From Letharia columbiana (lineage: Eukaryota > Ascomycota > Lecanoromycetes > Lecanorales > Parmeliaceae), in contig NW_023501102.1 in NCBI RefSeq assembly GCF_014066305.1, positions 1-64,000 of the forward strand: a stretch of 64,000 bases of DNA, written 5' to 3'. The notes under the pieces are model-generated. The model was not told where the DNA came from and searched no databases. It worked only from the letters and a program-made list of their open reading frames with translations. Position 1 is the stretch's first letter, and each line of letters starts with the position of its first letter. The position numbers and the translations under genes are program-made. Below, piece by piece: positions 48,780 through 61,198 of this stretch.

Positions 48780-49320
48780 TTAGCGTTCTTTATCTATTTA
48801 TCGATTTCGGGGTAAAACGCAATAGAGAGTTTAAATTTAATTTTAATTCTTTTATATAGTTTTCTTTAGAAATATATTATAAATTAAATATCTCGATCGA
48901 AGATGATAGTAAATAGATATTCTTCCTCTCGCTATATAAATTCGATAAAGACTTAAACTACTATCTCCACTTCTAAAGAGTTTAAAAGAACGAATTTCTT
49001 CTTCTTATTAAGTTTATTTATAATTATTATAATATATTAATAAAAGTAATTATATCTAAGGCAAATAGGTAGTAATATAATAAAGTCGATAGAAATATCT
49101 TACTAGTATTATTTAAAAATAGAAAGAAATTTAAAAAAATCTTACTTATTCTCTTTATAAATCTTAAATCTCTTATAGATATAATAGCTCTTAATATAAT
49201 AGATAATAAAATCCATTATTTTTAGCTAATAGTAAAGTTTATTTACTTTATTATAGATTAATAATATATTAATATAGCCTTTAGATAAAAAGTTATAAAT
49301 ACTTATAATAATTTTAATTT
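48780..49320 (-). pseudogene. Gypsy integrase remnant
   Basis: On the minus strand 'DISIDFIILLP' near 49098-49066 contains the first catalytic Asp of rve. 'FDRDI*F' near 48905 fits 'VSDRDxxF', and 'LSIAFYPEIDKQIKNAN' near 48838-48790 fits 'STAFHPQTDGQTERxN'. Several stops, otherwise continuous. Confidence 0.75.
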
Positions 49321-49866
49321 ATAATTCGAGAATATTTAATATATATAATCTATTATTAATATATAATAATTTATTATAAAGATAATAATTATCTAATTTT
49401 AGTTTAAGATTATTCTTAATTATTTTAAGTAATAGCTTTCTCTATTTAAATATCTTTAATTATATAATTTCTTAAGCGATATTATTATAATTATAAGCGT
49501 TTTTTATTTAATATAATAATTTAGAAGTATTAATAATAGAGATTTCTCTTAATTCTTCTAAGAATTTCTCTTAAGAAGTCTCTATTGAAGCTCTTAATAG
49601 TAATTTTTTATTAAACTTCTTATTATTAATATTATTTTATTCGCTAAGTTTATATAATATTATAATTAAAGAGATAATATTTCTCTTATATTATTTAAAA
49701 GTATAGTAATAAGATATACGACGTTCTTAATACCTCCGTTAAGATTATTATTTTTAAGAATTATACGATATTAATAATAGGTATAATTATTATTCTTATT
49801 TTTAGATAAGTCTTCTACTCATTAGATAAGGCTATTAGATTTAATACTTTATTTTCTTAAATAATA

Positions 49867-50572
49867 CCGTCCTGCCCGTTTGTAAAGTTTCAGAACTAGT
49901 GTATTACGGTTATGGAACGGTATTATAACGGTTCTATGCTAGTTGAAAAACCGTTCTAGAACCGATTTACAACCGTTTTACAACCGTTTTACAACCGTTT
50001 TATAACAGTCGTAAACTATAGACCTCTTCCCTTAGAACCCATAACGGTTATAGTTTTACAACCGTTCTACAACCGTTTTATAATCGTTATAATAATATAT
50101 TTTTATTTTTATTTTTTTTACTAAGTCTCGAATAGGCTAGTAGTATTATATAATATATCTTCTAATATAAATTTTTTATAAAAATTCGAAAAAAACGAAT
50201 TTTAAGTTGTTAGCGTTGATATTTAAGCTTATATATACTAAGCGAATTTTCAGCCCTATAAAGAACTTTAAAATTAAAATTTATTTTTAGTTATTATATA
50301 GATTATTTATAGTTCTATAAGAATCGTATAACCGTTCTACAACCGTTTTACAACCGTTCTACAACCGTTTTACAACCGTTCGACAACTGTCACGTGACCG
50401 TCACGTGACCGTTGAACAACGGATGTGATATCATGAGTTAGAACAATTCTTCTAACGAGTATGAATTGGGTTTCGTATCGGTTGTACATCGGTGATACAT
50501 CGGTTGTTTATCGGTTATTAGTTATAGAACCGTTGTATAACGGTAATATATCTTTAGTAATGGCCAGGACAG
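49867..50572. mobile_element. CCGTT-repeat TIR element, complete (706 bp)
   Basis: Flanked by TA at 49865-49866 and 50573-50574. The left end CCGTCCTGCCC and the reverse of the right end CTGTCCTGGCC form a terminal inverted repeat of about 11 bp with two mismatches. Inside both ends are clusters of (C)TACAACCGTTTTACAACCGTT-type repeats. The right cluster includes CACGTGACCGT twice in tandem (50391-50412) and then CATCGGTTG repeats. No transposase. CpA/TpG largely intact. The 66-codon frame at 50461 is a by-product of the repeats. Confidence 0.85.
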
Positions 50573-50574
50573 TA

Positions 50575-50935
50575 AGTAATATAAAAGTTAAATTTAAAAA
50601 GAAATTTCGTCTATCTTATTTAGCGAAAGTTAAATTATTTAAAAAATATAAAGTATTATAAGTTCTTATAGTCTAAAATAACTTTAATAGAGTTTTTAAT
50701 AGAAATATTAATTAGTTTAAAATATTATTCCTCGAAGGCCTATACTATAATTATAAATTTCTTATTATAAATATCGTAATTATACTCTATAAAAGATATC
50801 TTCTTAAAAAGAAATATTATAGATCTAAGTACTTCGTCTTTATCTTTTTACGATAGAATAATAATTATAAAATTAGATATATTCGTTTCTAGCTAAGTCT
50901 TTTTATTTAAATTAAAATAAGTAAGTATAGAGATA
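50575..50935 (-). pseudogene. Gypsy pol segment between RT/RNase H and integrase
   Basis: Gypsy internal sequence lying between the CCGTT element and the pogo element. Continuous with 49864 on one side and 52840 on the other once the inserts are removed. Strongly mutated; likely RNase H to integrase zinc-finger region by position. Confidence 0.5.
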
Positions 50936-52837
50936 GTCGTCGCCCCACTACTCGCTTCGCTCATAGTGGTCCGACATCCAATTGCGCACTAGGCTCAATT
51001 GCGCATATTCTACATATCCCTCCTAATTCTTCTAATATCTCGCCTAATCATTAGACTATTAATAAAAACCTCCTTATAAGCGTGGACTAGCTTCTAAATA
51101 TCATTATTTAACTATTTAAGGCGAGATTTGATGGCCTTGTTGGCCTTTTTTGTTGGATTTCCTCCGCTCGAGTAGCTCGTTTTAACGCCTTCTCTACCTT
51201 CTCTTTAGCTATTTCTTCCATTATAGTGAGAGATTTGCGTACTTGATCTATAGACATCCATCCACCCTTCTGAGTAATCGTTCCAGTAAGTGTTTTACGT
51301 GCCCGCTTGACCAAAGCCTTATTATAAAGGGCTTTAAGGTCCCGTTTAGCGATTTGCCTTGAAAATCCGTTGGCTATAGATCCTTTGGTAAACTTAGCTA
51401 ATGGCCCACAAAACAGCGGTGAAATAATAAAGCTCTAGGTCTTTAAGAGCTTCTTAAAGTACTGACCGAATTTGATAACATCTTGCGCTATATATAGTGT
51501 ACTCACGAGTAGAGGAGGTGCAAACTTAGATATAGTCGCACGAGGTTATAGAGATCTGATCTTTTCTAATACTACCTCGGGATTGTAGGGCCAGAAACTA
51601 ATCTTTCGAAAGGCGGATTTAATAGTTGAGGTCGTAAATGTTTGAGATCTTATCTAATTGAATACTGCTAGAAAGTCTAGCCTGTTAAAGTCACTGTTTT
51701 CTAGACGAATTGCGTTATCTACAGCCTCGGTATGATAGTATTTAAATGACTGAAAGCAGCCTATATCTAGTGACTGAGTGATATGTGTAGAATGTGGGGG
51801 AAGCATGAATAAGGTGATCTTGTTTTCTTGGGCCAACAGCCAAATTTTATAAATAAAATGAGATTTAAAGCTATCTAAGATCAGTGCTCTTTATGCGCTT
51901 AGTTGAAAACGATGTGAATATAACTCGAAATGCTTAAACCAATCGTATACTAATTGATTATTCGAATATTTAGTTAGAGAGATAGCTAGAATAGTATCTA
52001 CGGGTAAGTCGTTCTTGCCCCATTTATAAAGTATATGGGCTCCTTTCAAGATGACAAATAGTAGTATACTCCATTCCCCAGCCGAAATACATTTTACAGA
52101 AGTCACATAGTCTCGATTGTCTGGATCTACGAAGCGTAATAGCTTCTTTCTATCTACTGTGATCACTGAGTGAGCGATTCCACAGCCAATTCGAAAGCCT
52201 ATCTCGTCTATATTCTAGAGATCCCCGTATTGTATGTCTAGCTCTTGTATACCAGTCTGAAACATCTCGTATACTTTTCGTATGCTCTCAATATTGTGCG
52301 CGTTCTTACGCTCTGCAGCTAGAGGCTTTTATTTGCGTTTATAATATTTAGGATATCGTTAAAGGAAGTTTATGACCCAATCTTTGTCTAAGGGCTTCGA
52401 GGTTTAACCTAAAGATGTGCCGATCTTAAGAATATACTCTGCGACGGTGCGGATGTGTTTCAATCGAATTAAGTACTCGATATGATTTATATGCTTAATG
52501 TAGCTATATAAGGATGATTCTTAAGTAATAGTAAAGCGTTGATAAGTTGCTGATCGAGTACTTCGTGAAGCCATTCCCTTAAAACGATATTAGACGCGAC
52601 GCGCTTTGAGGTTATAGTGCTGAGTAGCCGCCGAGGCACTAAGAAAAATACCATTATTGATGTCTTCTATGGCCTTTGCTAGACGTTTCTCGAAATCAGC
52701 ATAAGAATCAGATATGTTATGGTTGAATAATGGTGGTTTGGGATAAAAGGATCAAATCACGAAAAAACGCGTAATTAAGCCTAGTGCGCAATTGGATGTC
52801 GAACTACTATGAGCGAAGCGAGTAGTGGGGCGACGAT
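50936..52837 (-). mobile_element. Pogo/Fot1-type DNA transposon (1.9 kb)
   Basis: 1902 bp, flanked by TA at 50934-50935 and 52838-52839. Terminal inverted repeats are about 70 bp, starting GTCGTCGCCCCACTACTCGC and running through ACATCCAATTGCGCACTAGGC, with few mismatches. The size and TA target fit Fot1-type elements. Encodes a single transposase on the minus strand. RIP is mild, with many TG/CA left, so it is one of the youngest insertions here. Confidence 0.9.
51108..52700 (-). pseudogene. Pogo-type transposase (DDE_1 superfamily), inactivated by stops
   Basis: The frame reads from an N-terminal helix-turn-helix part ('KRLAKAIEDINNG..LSASAAT', about 52690-52620) through 'KNAHNIESIRKVYEMF' to the catalytic region: 'NIDEIGFRIG' near 52215-52186 (first Asp), 'ALILDSFKSH' near 51890-51860 (second Asp) and 'PPHSTHITQSLDIGCF' near 51800-51755 (third Asp). 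All three catalytic Asp are kept. A basic C-terminus with a coiled-coil-like 'EEIAKEKVEKALKRATRAEE' ends at 51108. At least eight in-frame stops, mostly TAG/TAA from Gln or Trp codons, block translation. Function when intact: cut-and-paste transposition into TA. Length near 530 codons, normal for Fot1 transposases. Confidence 0.85.
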
Positions 52838-52839
52838 TA

Positions 52840-53900
52840 GTAGTAAAAGCTTTCTTAAGCATTTTAAAAGCGAGTTATTTTAGATATTCTTAAGTTTATA
52901 AATAAATAAAGTCTTTCTTCTATTAAGTATAAATAAGATTTATTAAAAATATAACGATTTTAAAATACCCTATAATAAACTTTTAATAGAAATTAGCGAA
53001 TTTTAGAAATATTTATATATCTTTAATATATCTAAATTTCTTTTATTAAGTAATAATCTTAATTTTCTTTATATTTATTTCTACTTCTTTCGTAATAATA
53101 ATTAATTCTAGATATTTAACTTTAATAATATAAAAATTATATTTATTAATATTAAGATAGAGGTTAGCTTATCGAAGTTTTTTTAATATCTTTTCTATAT
53201 ATTAAATATATTTATCTTCGATATTATTATAAATAAGAATATCGTCTAAATAAATAATATAAAATATATTTAGATATTCGCGTAAGATATTATTAATAAA
53301 TATCTAAAAAGTAATAAAGATATTATATAACTCGAAAGATATTATTATATATTCGAATAAGCTATATTAAGTAAGAAATACGATTTTTTTCTTATAATTC
53401 TTTTTTACTCTAATTTCGTTAAAAGCGGCTATAATATCAAATTTACTATATATCTTCGTCATATATAATTTAGCGAGGGTTTTCTTAATTAATAAAGGAG
53501 TATTTTAATTAGGAATAGTAAGTGCGTTTAAAGCTCTATAGTCCACGTATAATCTAAATCCTCTATCGAGTTTCTTTATAATTAGAATAAGTATTATATA
53601 AAGAGAAGTACTCGATCTAATATAGCCTTTTCTAATATCTTATTAATATATTTCTTTATAACTAATATCTAGTCTCTAAAAAGCCTATAAACCCTTTTCG
53701 ATAATAAAATAACTTCTTTCTTAAGATATATTTCGTAATTAATAAAGCGATAAAGAGGAAATTTATTAGCTTTAATAGAATTCTAAATATCTAGCTATTT
53801 ATAATATATTATAAGAACTTATTTTCGTAATTATTCTATAATTAAAGGTTTCTTTTTTAGCTTATAAAAGAATTTTTCGTAATCTTTTATTATAATAGCG
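52840..53900 (-). pseudogene. Gypsy reverse transcriptase remnant
   Basis: Minus strand, from about 53720: 'YRLF' then 'ALNALTI' ('CVDYRALNxxT'), 'FDIIAAFNEIRV' ('FDLxxAYHxIRI'), 'FEYIIISFELYNIFITF' ('FGLxxAPATFQ') and 'YIIYLDDILIYN' at about 53262-53229, with YLDD intact. It is followed by 'NLYLNINKYNFYI' and 'FLKFANFY*KFI' near 52990, the RT/RNase H link. RT before integrase marks Ty3/Gypsy. The pogo element cuts the frame at 52838. Confidence 0.82.
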
Positions 53901-54104
53901 GCGATATTAATAATAAACTTCGCTTTCTTATTAATAGAGTTAAAAAATTATTTAAAGTTTTAGAATTATATAGTAATAACTTAATTCTCTAATTTCTTAG
54001 TTATCTTAATAAAAATATAAATAAAGATCTCTACTATATTTTTTTTTTAAATATAATTTTTACTATATAATTTAAGTTCTTTTTTAAAAATTTATTATTA
54101 CTCT

Positions 54105-54210
54105 AAATAATAATAGATTTATTATATAGTAAATAATTAAATATATAGTAATCTAAATTAAATATAATAATTCTAGATTTAAAGAATATATAAGAATTAT
54201 ATTATTCTAG
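54105..54210. repeat. ~110-bp repeat shared with 41345-41455
   Basis: GATTTATTATATAGTAAATAATTA onward matches the spacer left of Copia2 copy 2. It lies between Gypsy RT and gag. Too AT-rich to classify. Confidence 0.5.
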
Positions 54211-54579
54211 TTATAATATATCTAGAATAATATTAAATCGTCTTAATAAGATAATTAAGTATTAAAGTTCTTCTATATAATCTTTTAAGGCGAGTTTTAT
54301 TAAGATTATATATATAATATTAAATACGAAGATAGATTTATTATTAACTAATCGTAATTTATAGAATTATATTAATACTATTTTAAGTAGCTTATTTACT
54401 TTAATAAAAGATATATCTACGAAGCTTAATACTAAAGCTTTGATATTTAAGAGATAGTTAGTCTTAATCTATTCTATTAATATAATAGTTTTCCTATAAA
54501 AGTCTAATTAGCGTTTATTCTATAAAGAGGCTTCGATAATAATAATATACGCGGATAGAGAGACGGAAGCGAGTATTCT

Positions 54580-55260
54580 TTCTATTTCTAACTCTTTAAT
54601 TCTTATATATAAGACTTTTAAATCCCTAGCGACGACTTAGCTAGAGACGTTTAATTTTCCGATTCTTATAATAATTTAACGAGAACGTTCTTCTCTACGC
54701 CGACGACTTTTAGAATTATATCAACTTATTCTTTTATTAATAGGTTTATATTTTTATATAGAGTATTATTATCGCTGAAACGGTGTCTAGTCTTTAGATA
54801 TTTAAAATATCTACCTTCTTTTCGAATTCTATTTATTAATAATTTAAGATACTTATATTTTTATATATAGGAATTTTCGGTGGTAATATTATTATTTCTT
54901 TTAGTAGAGAAAGTATTACGCTAATTATTCGAGGGAGTAGAGTTTTTACTAGTTTTATTAGTCTCTTTCTTACTTTTTAAACTTAATACGTTATTAATAG
55001 CTCGAAGATTTATATCTAGTACTCGTAGAAAAATAACCAATTCTCGAAAAGTGTTAAAAGGCTATTCTGAAATCCGATATCTCAGGCGTGTGGAAATTAG
55101 TCGTTTTAGATTAAATATCTTATGGATATTAATGAATCTTAAGAGAGCGATAACTACAGAGAATCGTGCGTAGAAGTTCTCGAACGATTCCTTCTTATCT
55201 ATTACTCCCATATCAAATTTAGAATTAAATATCTCAGTATTCAATTTAGCAATCTTATTA
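54580..55260 (-). pseudogene. Gypsy gag remnant
   Basis: Between 55244 and 55062 the minus strand is open: 'KKESFENFYARFSVVIALL' followed by 'NIHKIFNLKRLISTRLRYR', a Retrotrans_gag capsid pattern. A Ser/Thr/Asn-rich stretch follows near 54990-54900, and a degraded segment near 54880-54850 that could be the zinc knuckle. Upstream capsid sequence extends toward 55450. Confidence 0.7.
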
Positions 55261-56542
55261 TATATTCCAAATATATTATCTAATTCATCGATTATTTCTT
55301 AAGCAATTTAATATAAATTTAAGATATTTTTATCTATTCTCGTTTTAATAATATCGTATATAGTAAACTTATAATAATCTCGTATATAATCGATTTTCTC
55401 AAGTTTAATAAGAAAGATTATAACGCTTTATCTAAACTTCGCTTTAAGATATTAACGCCAGCTATCCCACTTATTTCGATTATTAATATTATAAAAATCC
55501 GAGATATCGAGATATCGTTTATTTAATTCTATACCCTCTACGCGATCTATAATAGAGATATAGCGTAAATTTCGATAAATACTATTAATAAAAACACTCG
55601 GCTAATAAGATATAATTCTCTACGTTCTCCTTATCGAAGTTTTCTAAATTAATTAATATATAAGATTATTACTTTTTTAGCTATTACTCTTTATATCTTA
55701 AGTCTTATTTAAGTTTCTTATTTTCTTTAATAAGTTCTATAATATTAATACGATATCTATTACGTAAGCCTTAGAGTTTATTATTAGTTTCTCGCTCGTG
55801 GAATAATTAATTATTATTATTACTTAGCTAAATATTAATTATTAATATCTTTATCTTAACTTAAGCGATATTATAATTAAATTCTTTATTTTATTATTAA
55901 AGAACTTTAATATTACGGCTAGTAGTTCGAAAGCTTTCTATTAATATCTTTAATCTATTATATTAAATATTAGAAGTTTAGATAGCGCTTTTTATAAAGT
56001 TTTATAAATTAAAGATAAAGATAAAGATTATAATTAACTCTTCTTCGGTAATATTTATAAATTATACTTCGATATAACTTAAATTAAATTTAATAGTATA
56101 TCTTCTAGTAATAGAACGCTTTCTCTTACATTATACGAACGATCTAGCTTTACTAATATTTAAAACCTTCTTATCGAAGTTTTCAAGTTCTTCTAAACGA
56201 TAACGTATTTATAACTTACTTATAACGATTTAACTTTAAATATTATCTAGATTTGAAGTTAAGGGGTAAATATAGCTGATATTAAACTAGTAAGCGTATA
56301 AAGAGAATTTTTAAGTTCTCTTTTAATATACTAAAGATATCTATTTTCTTTAGATTCTTATTTAATCTAGCCAGATTAGTCTTTATATAAGTAAAAGATT
56401 TTTTTTTAAATAATTTTTTAAATAATAAGCTTCTTTAGCTATAATCACTAACTTCTTAATAGTATATTTTCTTTTTAGCTATACATTTAGTATAACTAGT
56501 AAATAAATCGCTATCGCTTTAGAAGAAAGATAGATAGTATTA
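55261..56542 (-). mobile_element. Gypsy gag N-terminus and leader
   Basis: Sequence between the 5' LTR and the recognised gag. No motif safe to name. The bases next to the LTR (minus strand ATACTATCTATC) do not match a common primer-binding site. Confidence 0.5.
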
Positions 56543-56727
56543 TATTAGAAACTTAATAATATATGTAATAACTCTATATTATAGTATAAAGAGAATACTA
56601 TCTATATAGGATTATTATAAGTATAGACTTTATAGTAAGATAGAAAGGCCGAAAGGCCTTAATACGCTAAGCCTAATTGGGTTATAATATAAGTAAGTAA
56701 GATCGTAAGGTTATTAAAACCGTGATA
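56543..56727 (-). repeat. Gypsy 5' LTR
   Basis: 185 bp. On the minus strand it begins TATCACGG (TG changed to TA) and ends GTTTCTAATA. Matches 47562-47746. No matching duplication outside the two LTRs (ATAAG at the left, AATTA at the right). Confidence 0.85.
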
Positions 56728-57566
56728 AATTAATATCTATTAAAACTTAATCTACTCTAATAGAGTCTTAATTTAATCTATTTTTTCGATATTAAACTTC
56801 GCTATAGAAAAGAAATAAGAAGAGTTTAAAGAGAAGTTTAAATACTTCGAAAGAATAGATATTAGAGATACTAAACTAATTAAAGAATAATAAAATCTCT
56901 TTAAAATATTTCGAAATTATTTAATATTGAGAATAAAAAACTTTACTATAAAAATTTCACTATAAAGCTCGAGATAAGGTTATTTCTTTACGAGGGTTTA
57001 ATATATTTATCTCTTAATTATTTAAGATATTAAGAAGACTATAAATACTTTAAATAGTATTCTTTCGAGTACACTTACTCCGCCTAGAGAATCTCTTATC
57101 TTATAAAAAAGTTATATACGAGAAAACTTATAAATAATATTTTAATAGTATTAACTATTTCTTTTAATTCGCTACTCTTACAAATAATTCAATATCTTAT
57201 TTATCTCTCGACTACTATTTATCGAGTTTAATTCGCTTTAAAATCGAATTATCTATTTAATAGGCTTACTTAGAAATATAATAATTTAACTTAATTTCTT
57301 ACTAAAGTCTCTACTAGCGCGTTTCTTTAAATTTATTTACTAATATAAATAAAATAAGTAAATTAATCTTAATTATAGTACTAGAATTAATATAGATATA
57401 ATATTAATATAGATATTTTAAATAAGATAATTAAGATATTAAACTATATAGATAGAAGAAAGATATTAAATAGTAGATAAATATCTCTATTAAGATACGC
57501 TAGGCTCGAATAAGTAAGAGAGCTAAGTAATCTATTAAGGATATAGAATACGCTCATAATAAGAGA
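56728..57566. other. Unassigned RIP-mutated sequence
   Basis: About 840 bp between the Gypsy 5' LTR and repeat E. It is not LINE sequence, although LINE sequence stops at the other side of the Gypsy element. Plus-strand frames contain short open stretches but no motif I recognise. Confidence 0.4.
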
Positions 57567-59700
57567 GATATATAATATATAATATTATTTATTATTATAT
57601 ACGCTTTTAAGAATATAATAATTAAGTATTTTAGATCTAATATATTTAATTTATAAACGTATTCTATTATATAGATCTATACGCTACTTTAAATTTCTTA
57701 ATAATATTATTATATAATTCTATTTTAACTTTAAATAATAGAGTAAAAATAAGATTAATTTAAAGATATTTATTATTTTAGTAAATAGAAGAAAACTATC
57801 TTTCTTATTAACGACTTAATTTTTATTATTATAAATAATTTTAATTTTAAAAAACTTATTAAGAACTTAATTATTAAATTAAATAATATTCTTATTAAGA
57901 GTATAAAGAATTATCTTAAATATATAGAAATTAACTATCTAATATAGATTAAGATTATTATAAATAATATTAATTAATTAAGTAATAAAGTTATTTAATA
58001 ATTATTTAATAAACTAATTAATTACTTTTTATCTCTTAAAGCTTATTAAGATATTATTATTTATATCTAATAGTCTTTAAATAAATTTCTTTATATTAAT
58101 TTAATCTTAATTAATTAAATTAAGATTTCGAAATCTTATATTTTCTATTAATTTAAGAATTTAAATATAATTTTAAAAATAAAATATTTTTAATATAGTT
58201 TAAGCGATATAATCTAACTTAGTACTCTTAATAATTAAAAGAATTTAATAGAAGTTATTATAGAAGTATATAATTATATTATTAAAAGAAGTAAAATTCT
58301 TTTAAATATTTTAAAATATATAATTAATAATCTTAATATCGTAGCGATTTTATATAGAGATCTTATTTTAGAAAATAAACTTAATTATTTTTAATAATTA
58401 AGCTAAATTAAACTTTATCGATTAAATAGTAATATTAAGAGAGATCTTAAAGCGTGAATAAATAATAAAATTATTTTAAAGAAAAATAAAATATAGTCTT
58501 ATTAATATCTTTATAGCTATTAAAAAAAAATTAATTATTAAAATAAAAAATCGCGTTTTAAATAGCGTTAACTATAATAATTTAATTATTATTAAAATTT
58601 ATTTATATCTAATTCTAGATATTAGTTTAATAGCTATATACTTCGCGTAGAAGTTAATTTTAATTATTAATATAATATTATTTATAATTTTATTAAATTA
58701 TAAATAGATTAAAGTTAATAATAAAGCTAATATTCTTTATAAAGCTAATATTACTTTTCTTTAAATAAATTTAAATTAAATAAAAATAGAAGTCTTTAAT
58801 AACGATTTATTTATATTATATATTATTTAATTAAAAAGAAATATAATATTAAATCTAAAAAATATAAATAAGATTATTAGATAATTTAAGAAAAAAAGAA
58901 TATATATATTAATTAAGAAATATATATAAAGTATAAGAGGAGAATTAAATTATTTATAAAAAAAAAAAAAAAAAATATCTAATACGAAAGATTTTAGTAA
59001 TTAAAAAAAGAATACTATATTAAAAAATATCGCGATATTTTAAAATTATTATTAACGCGATAATCTTCTTATTCTATAACTTAAAATACTTTAATTTATT
59101 AAAGAAATTATTAAAGAAAAATATATCTAGCGCGAAAAGTTTTAATATATAAAAAAAGAAATATTATATTAAAAAAAGTTATAATATTTTAATACTATTA
59201 TTAGCGCGGTAAGCTATTTATATTATATTTAAAATTTCTCTATTTAATAAAAAAAAATTATCTATATATCTTAATTTATATTTATTTTATAGATTTAAAG
59301 AATTATTAAACTTATATTATAATAGAATTATTATAAAGAGACTTTATAAGTAATATTCTCTCTTTTAAGTCGCTACTTTATTTAATACTTAATTCTATTT
59401 AATATTATTATAAAGTAAATCTCTTATTATATAAATACTATAATAGAAAAAAAGAATATTATTATTTATTATATATAAGTCTTTAAAGAATATAAAATTT
59501 AATATATTTAGAAGAAGATATCGTAGATAAAAGAGTTTTCTAATATATAGATTAATATAATATATTCTTATAATAATATCTCTACGCCTCTAATATAGAC
59601 TTTATTTAAATATATCTTATTTATTTATTTTTTAGATATATTACTTCGATAGATCGATATAGAAGAGATCTTCTACTTATTTTCGCTATTAATATTATTA
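57567..59700 (+). repeat. Unidentified repeat E, copy 1
   Basis: Aligns with 61775-64000 over its whole visible length, with C/T and G/A differences and one 70-90-bp gap. The plus strand is the more open one, for example 'NLNIVAILYRDLILENKL' near 58335-58390, which suggests a decayed protein. A module near 58970-59060 ending CGCGATAATC recurs at about 59120-59215. I do not recognise the family. Copy 1 may extend right beyond 59700, where copy 2 leaves the window. Confidence 0.7.
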
Positions 59701-61198
59701 ATTTAATTAAAAAAAGACTATTAGCTTAATTTAAATTATTATTATTATTAAATATTATATTATATTAATTTAAGAGATAAATAAATAATTATTTAATAGA
59801 AGAATTATAATTATATAATTTAAAGTTAAAAATTCTTTAATAAATTTTTATAAAGCTTATTTATTATATATCTTAATATTTTTAAATCTTATTTATCTAA
59901 TTTAAATCTATATTATTTTTATATTCTATTTAAAAATTAGCTTAATCGCTATTCTTATAAATATATTTAAAAATATATTTATAAATTTTAATATTAACGT
60001 AAATCTCTATATTAATATAAGCGTTATATTTAACTAATAAATAGAGATTATAAAGTATTACTTAATAATTCTACTTAGAAATATTTACTAATATCTTAAT
60101 AAATCTATATTAATAATATATAAAATACTCGAAATTTAATTTAAAGATAATATAATCGCTAAAGTTCTTCGAAAATTATTTATTATATATATTCTTATTT
60201 AAGTCTTAATAAGATAAAATAATATCTATTTTATTAATAATATATTAATTATAATTTCTATAAAGTATATATTTAATAATAATTATATAGAGATTAAAAA
60301 TTAAATTTTAATTAGAAATTTTAATATTAATAGCGATATCTATCTTAGTAATATTAAAGAATTAATCTTTAAAATATAATATAATAAAAATATAAGTATA
60401 TAATAAGTCTTATTTTTAAAATTTTATAATATAGATATAGGCGGGAACTCGATCTATTATCTATAAAGTTAATTAGAATTAAAATTAATTAATATTTTAA
60501 TTAACTATACTTCGCTCTTATAAAAATAAATAATTTTTTTAAATAAAATTATAAAATTAATCGATAGAAATTATAATATATAAAGAATTAAATTATATTA
60601 GAAGTATTTCTAGAGACTATTATCTATACTAATTATCTAATTAATATATTATCTAAAAAATTACTCTATTAAATAAAAAGAAGAAAGATTATTATATTAT
60701 AATAGAGGATAAAAAGAATAAGAGTATATCTAATATCTTTTTCTTTAGAATATTATTTATAAGAGCTTTTAGCTTTAATCTAAATACTTTAATAATTAAA
60801 TTAAATTAACTAATAATCTATTTATTAAATAAAAGATTTTTAATAATTTTAATTTATTTTAAATTATAAATAAAAGTTATAAAGAGATTTAATCGATTAA
60901 ACTTAGTAAATAAGATAATAATATTCTAATAGAGTTATTTTATAAACTATAAATCTTTTTAATAGAAGAAAGAAAAAACGATATATTATTTACTAGCTTA
61001 ATTATTTATAATAGCTTTATCGATATAAATATTAATAAATATTTAATAAATATTAACTCGAATAATCTTCTAATTTATCTTTAATTAATAAAGTTTATTA
61101 TTCTTAATAGTTATATAAATATTATAAATAAAATATTATAATAATTTATCGTAATAAAAAAAGCGATTAAACTTATTAGAATAAATCTATATTATATA
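59701..61198 (+). other. Possible continuation of repeat E, unidentified
   Basis: RIP-mutated sequence with long plus-strand stretches interrupted mainly by TAA/TAG of the Gln type, for example 'GTRSIIYKV' near 60440 and 'FNRLNLVNKIIIF' near 60890. This suggests one long former coding region continuous with repeat E. No known domain recognised. Confidence 0.4.

Noticed and set aside
50461..50661. 66-codon plus-strand frame
   Set aside because: Generated by the CATCGGTTG and CCGTT repeats of the TIR element and runs into Gypsy sequence.
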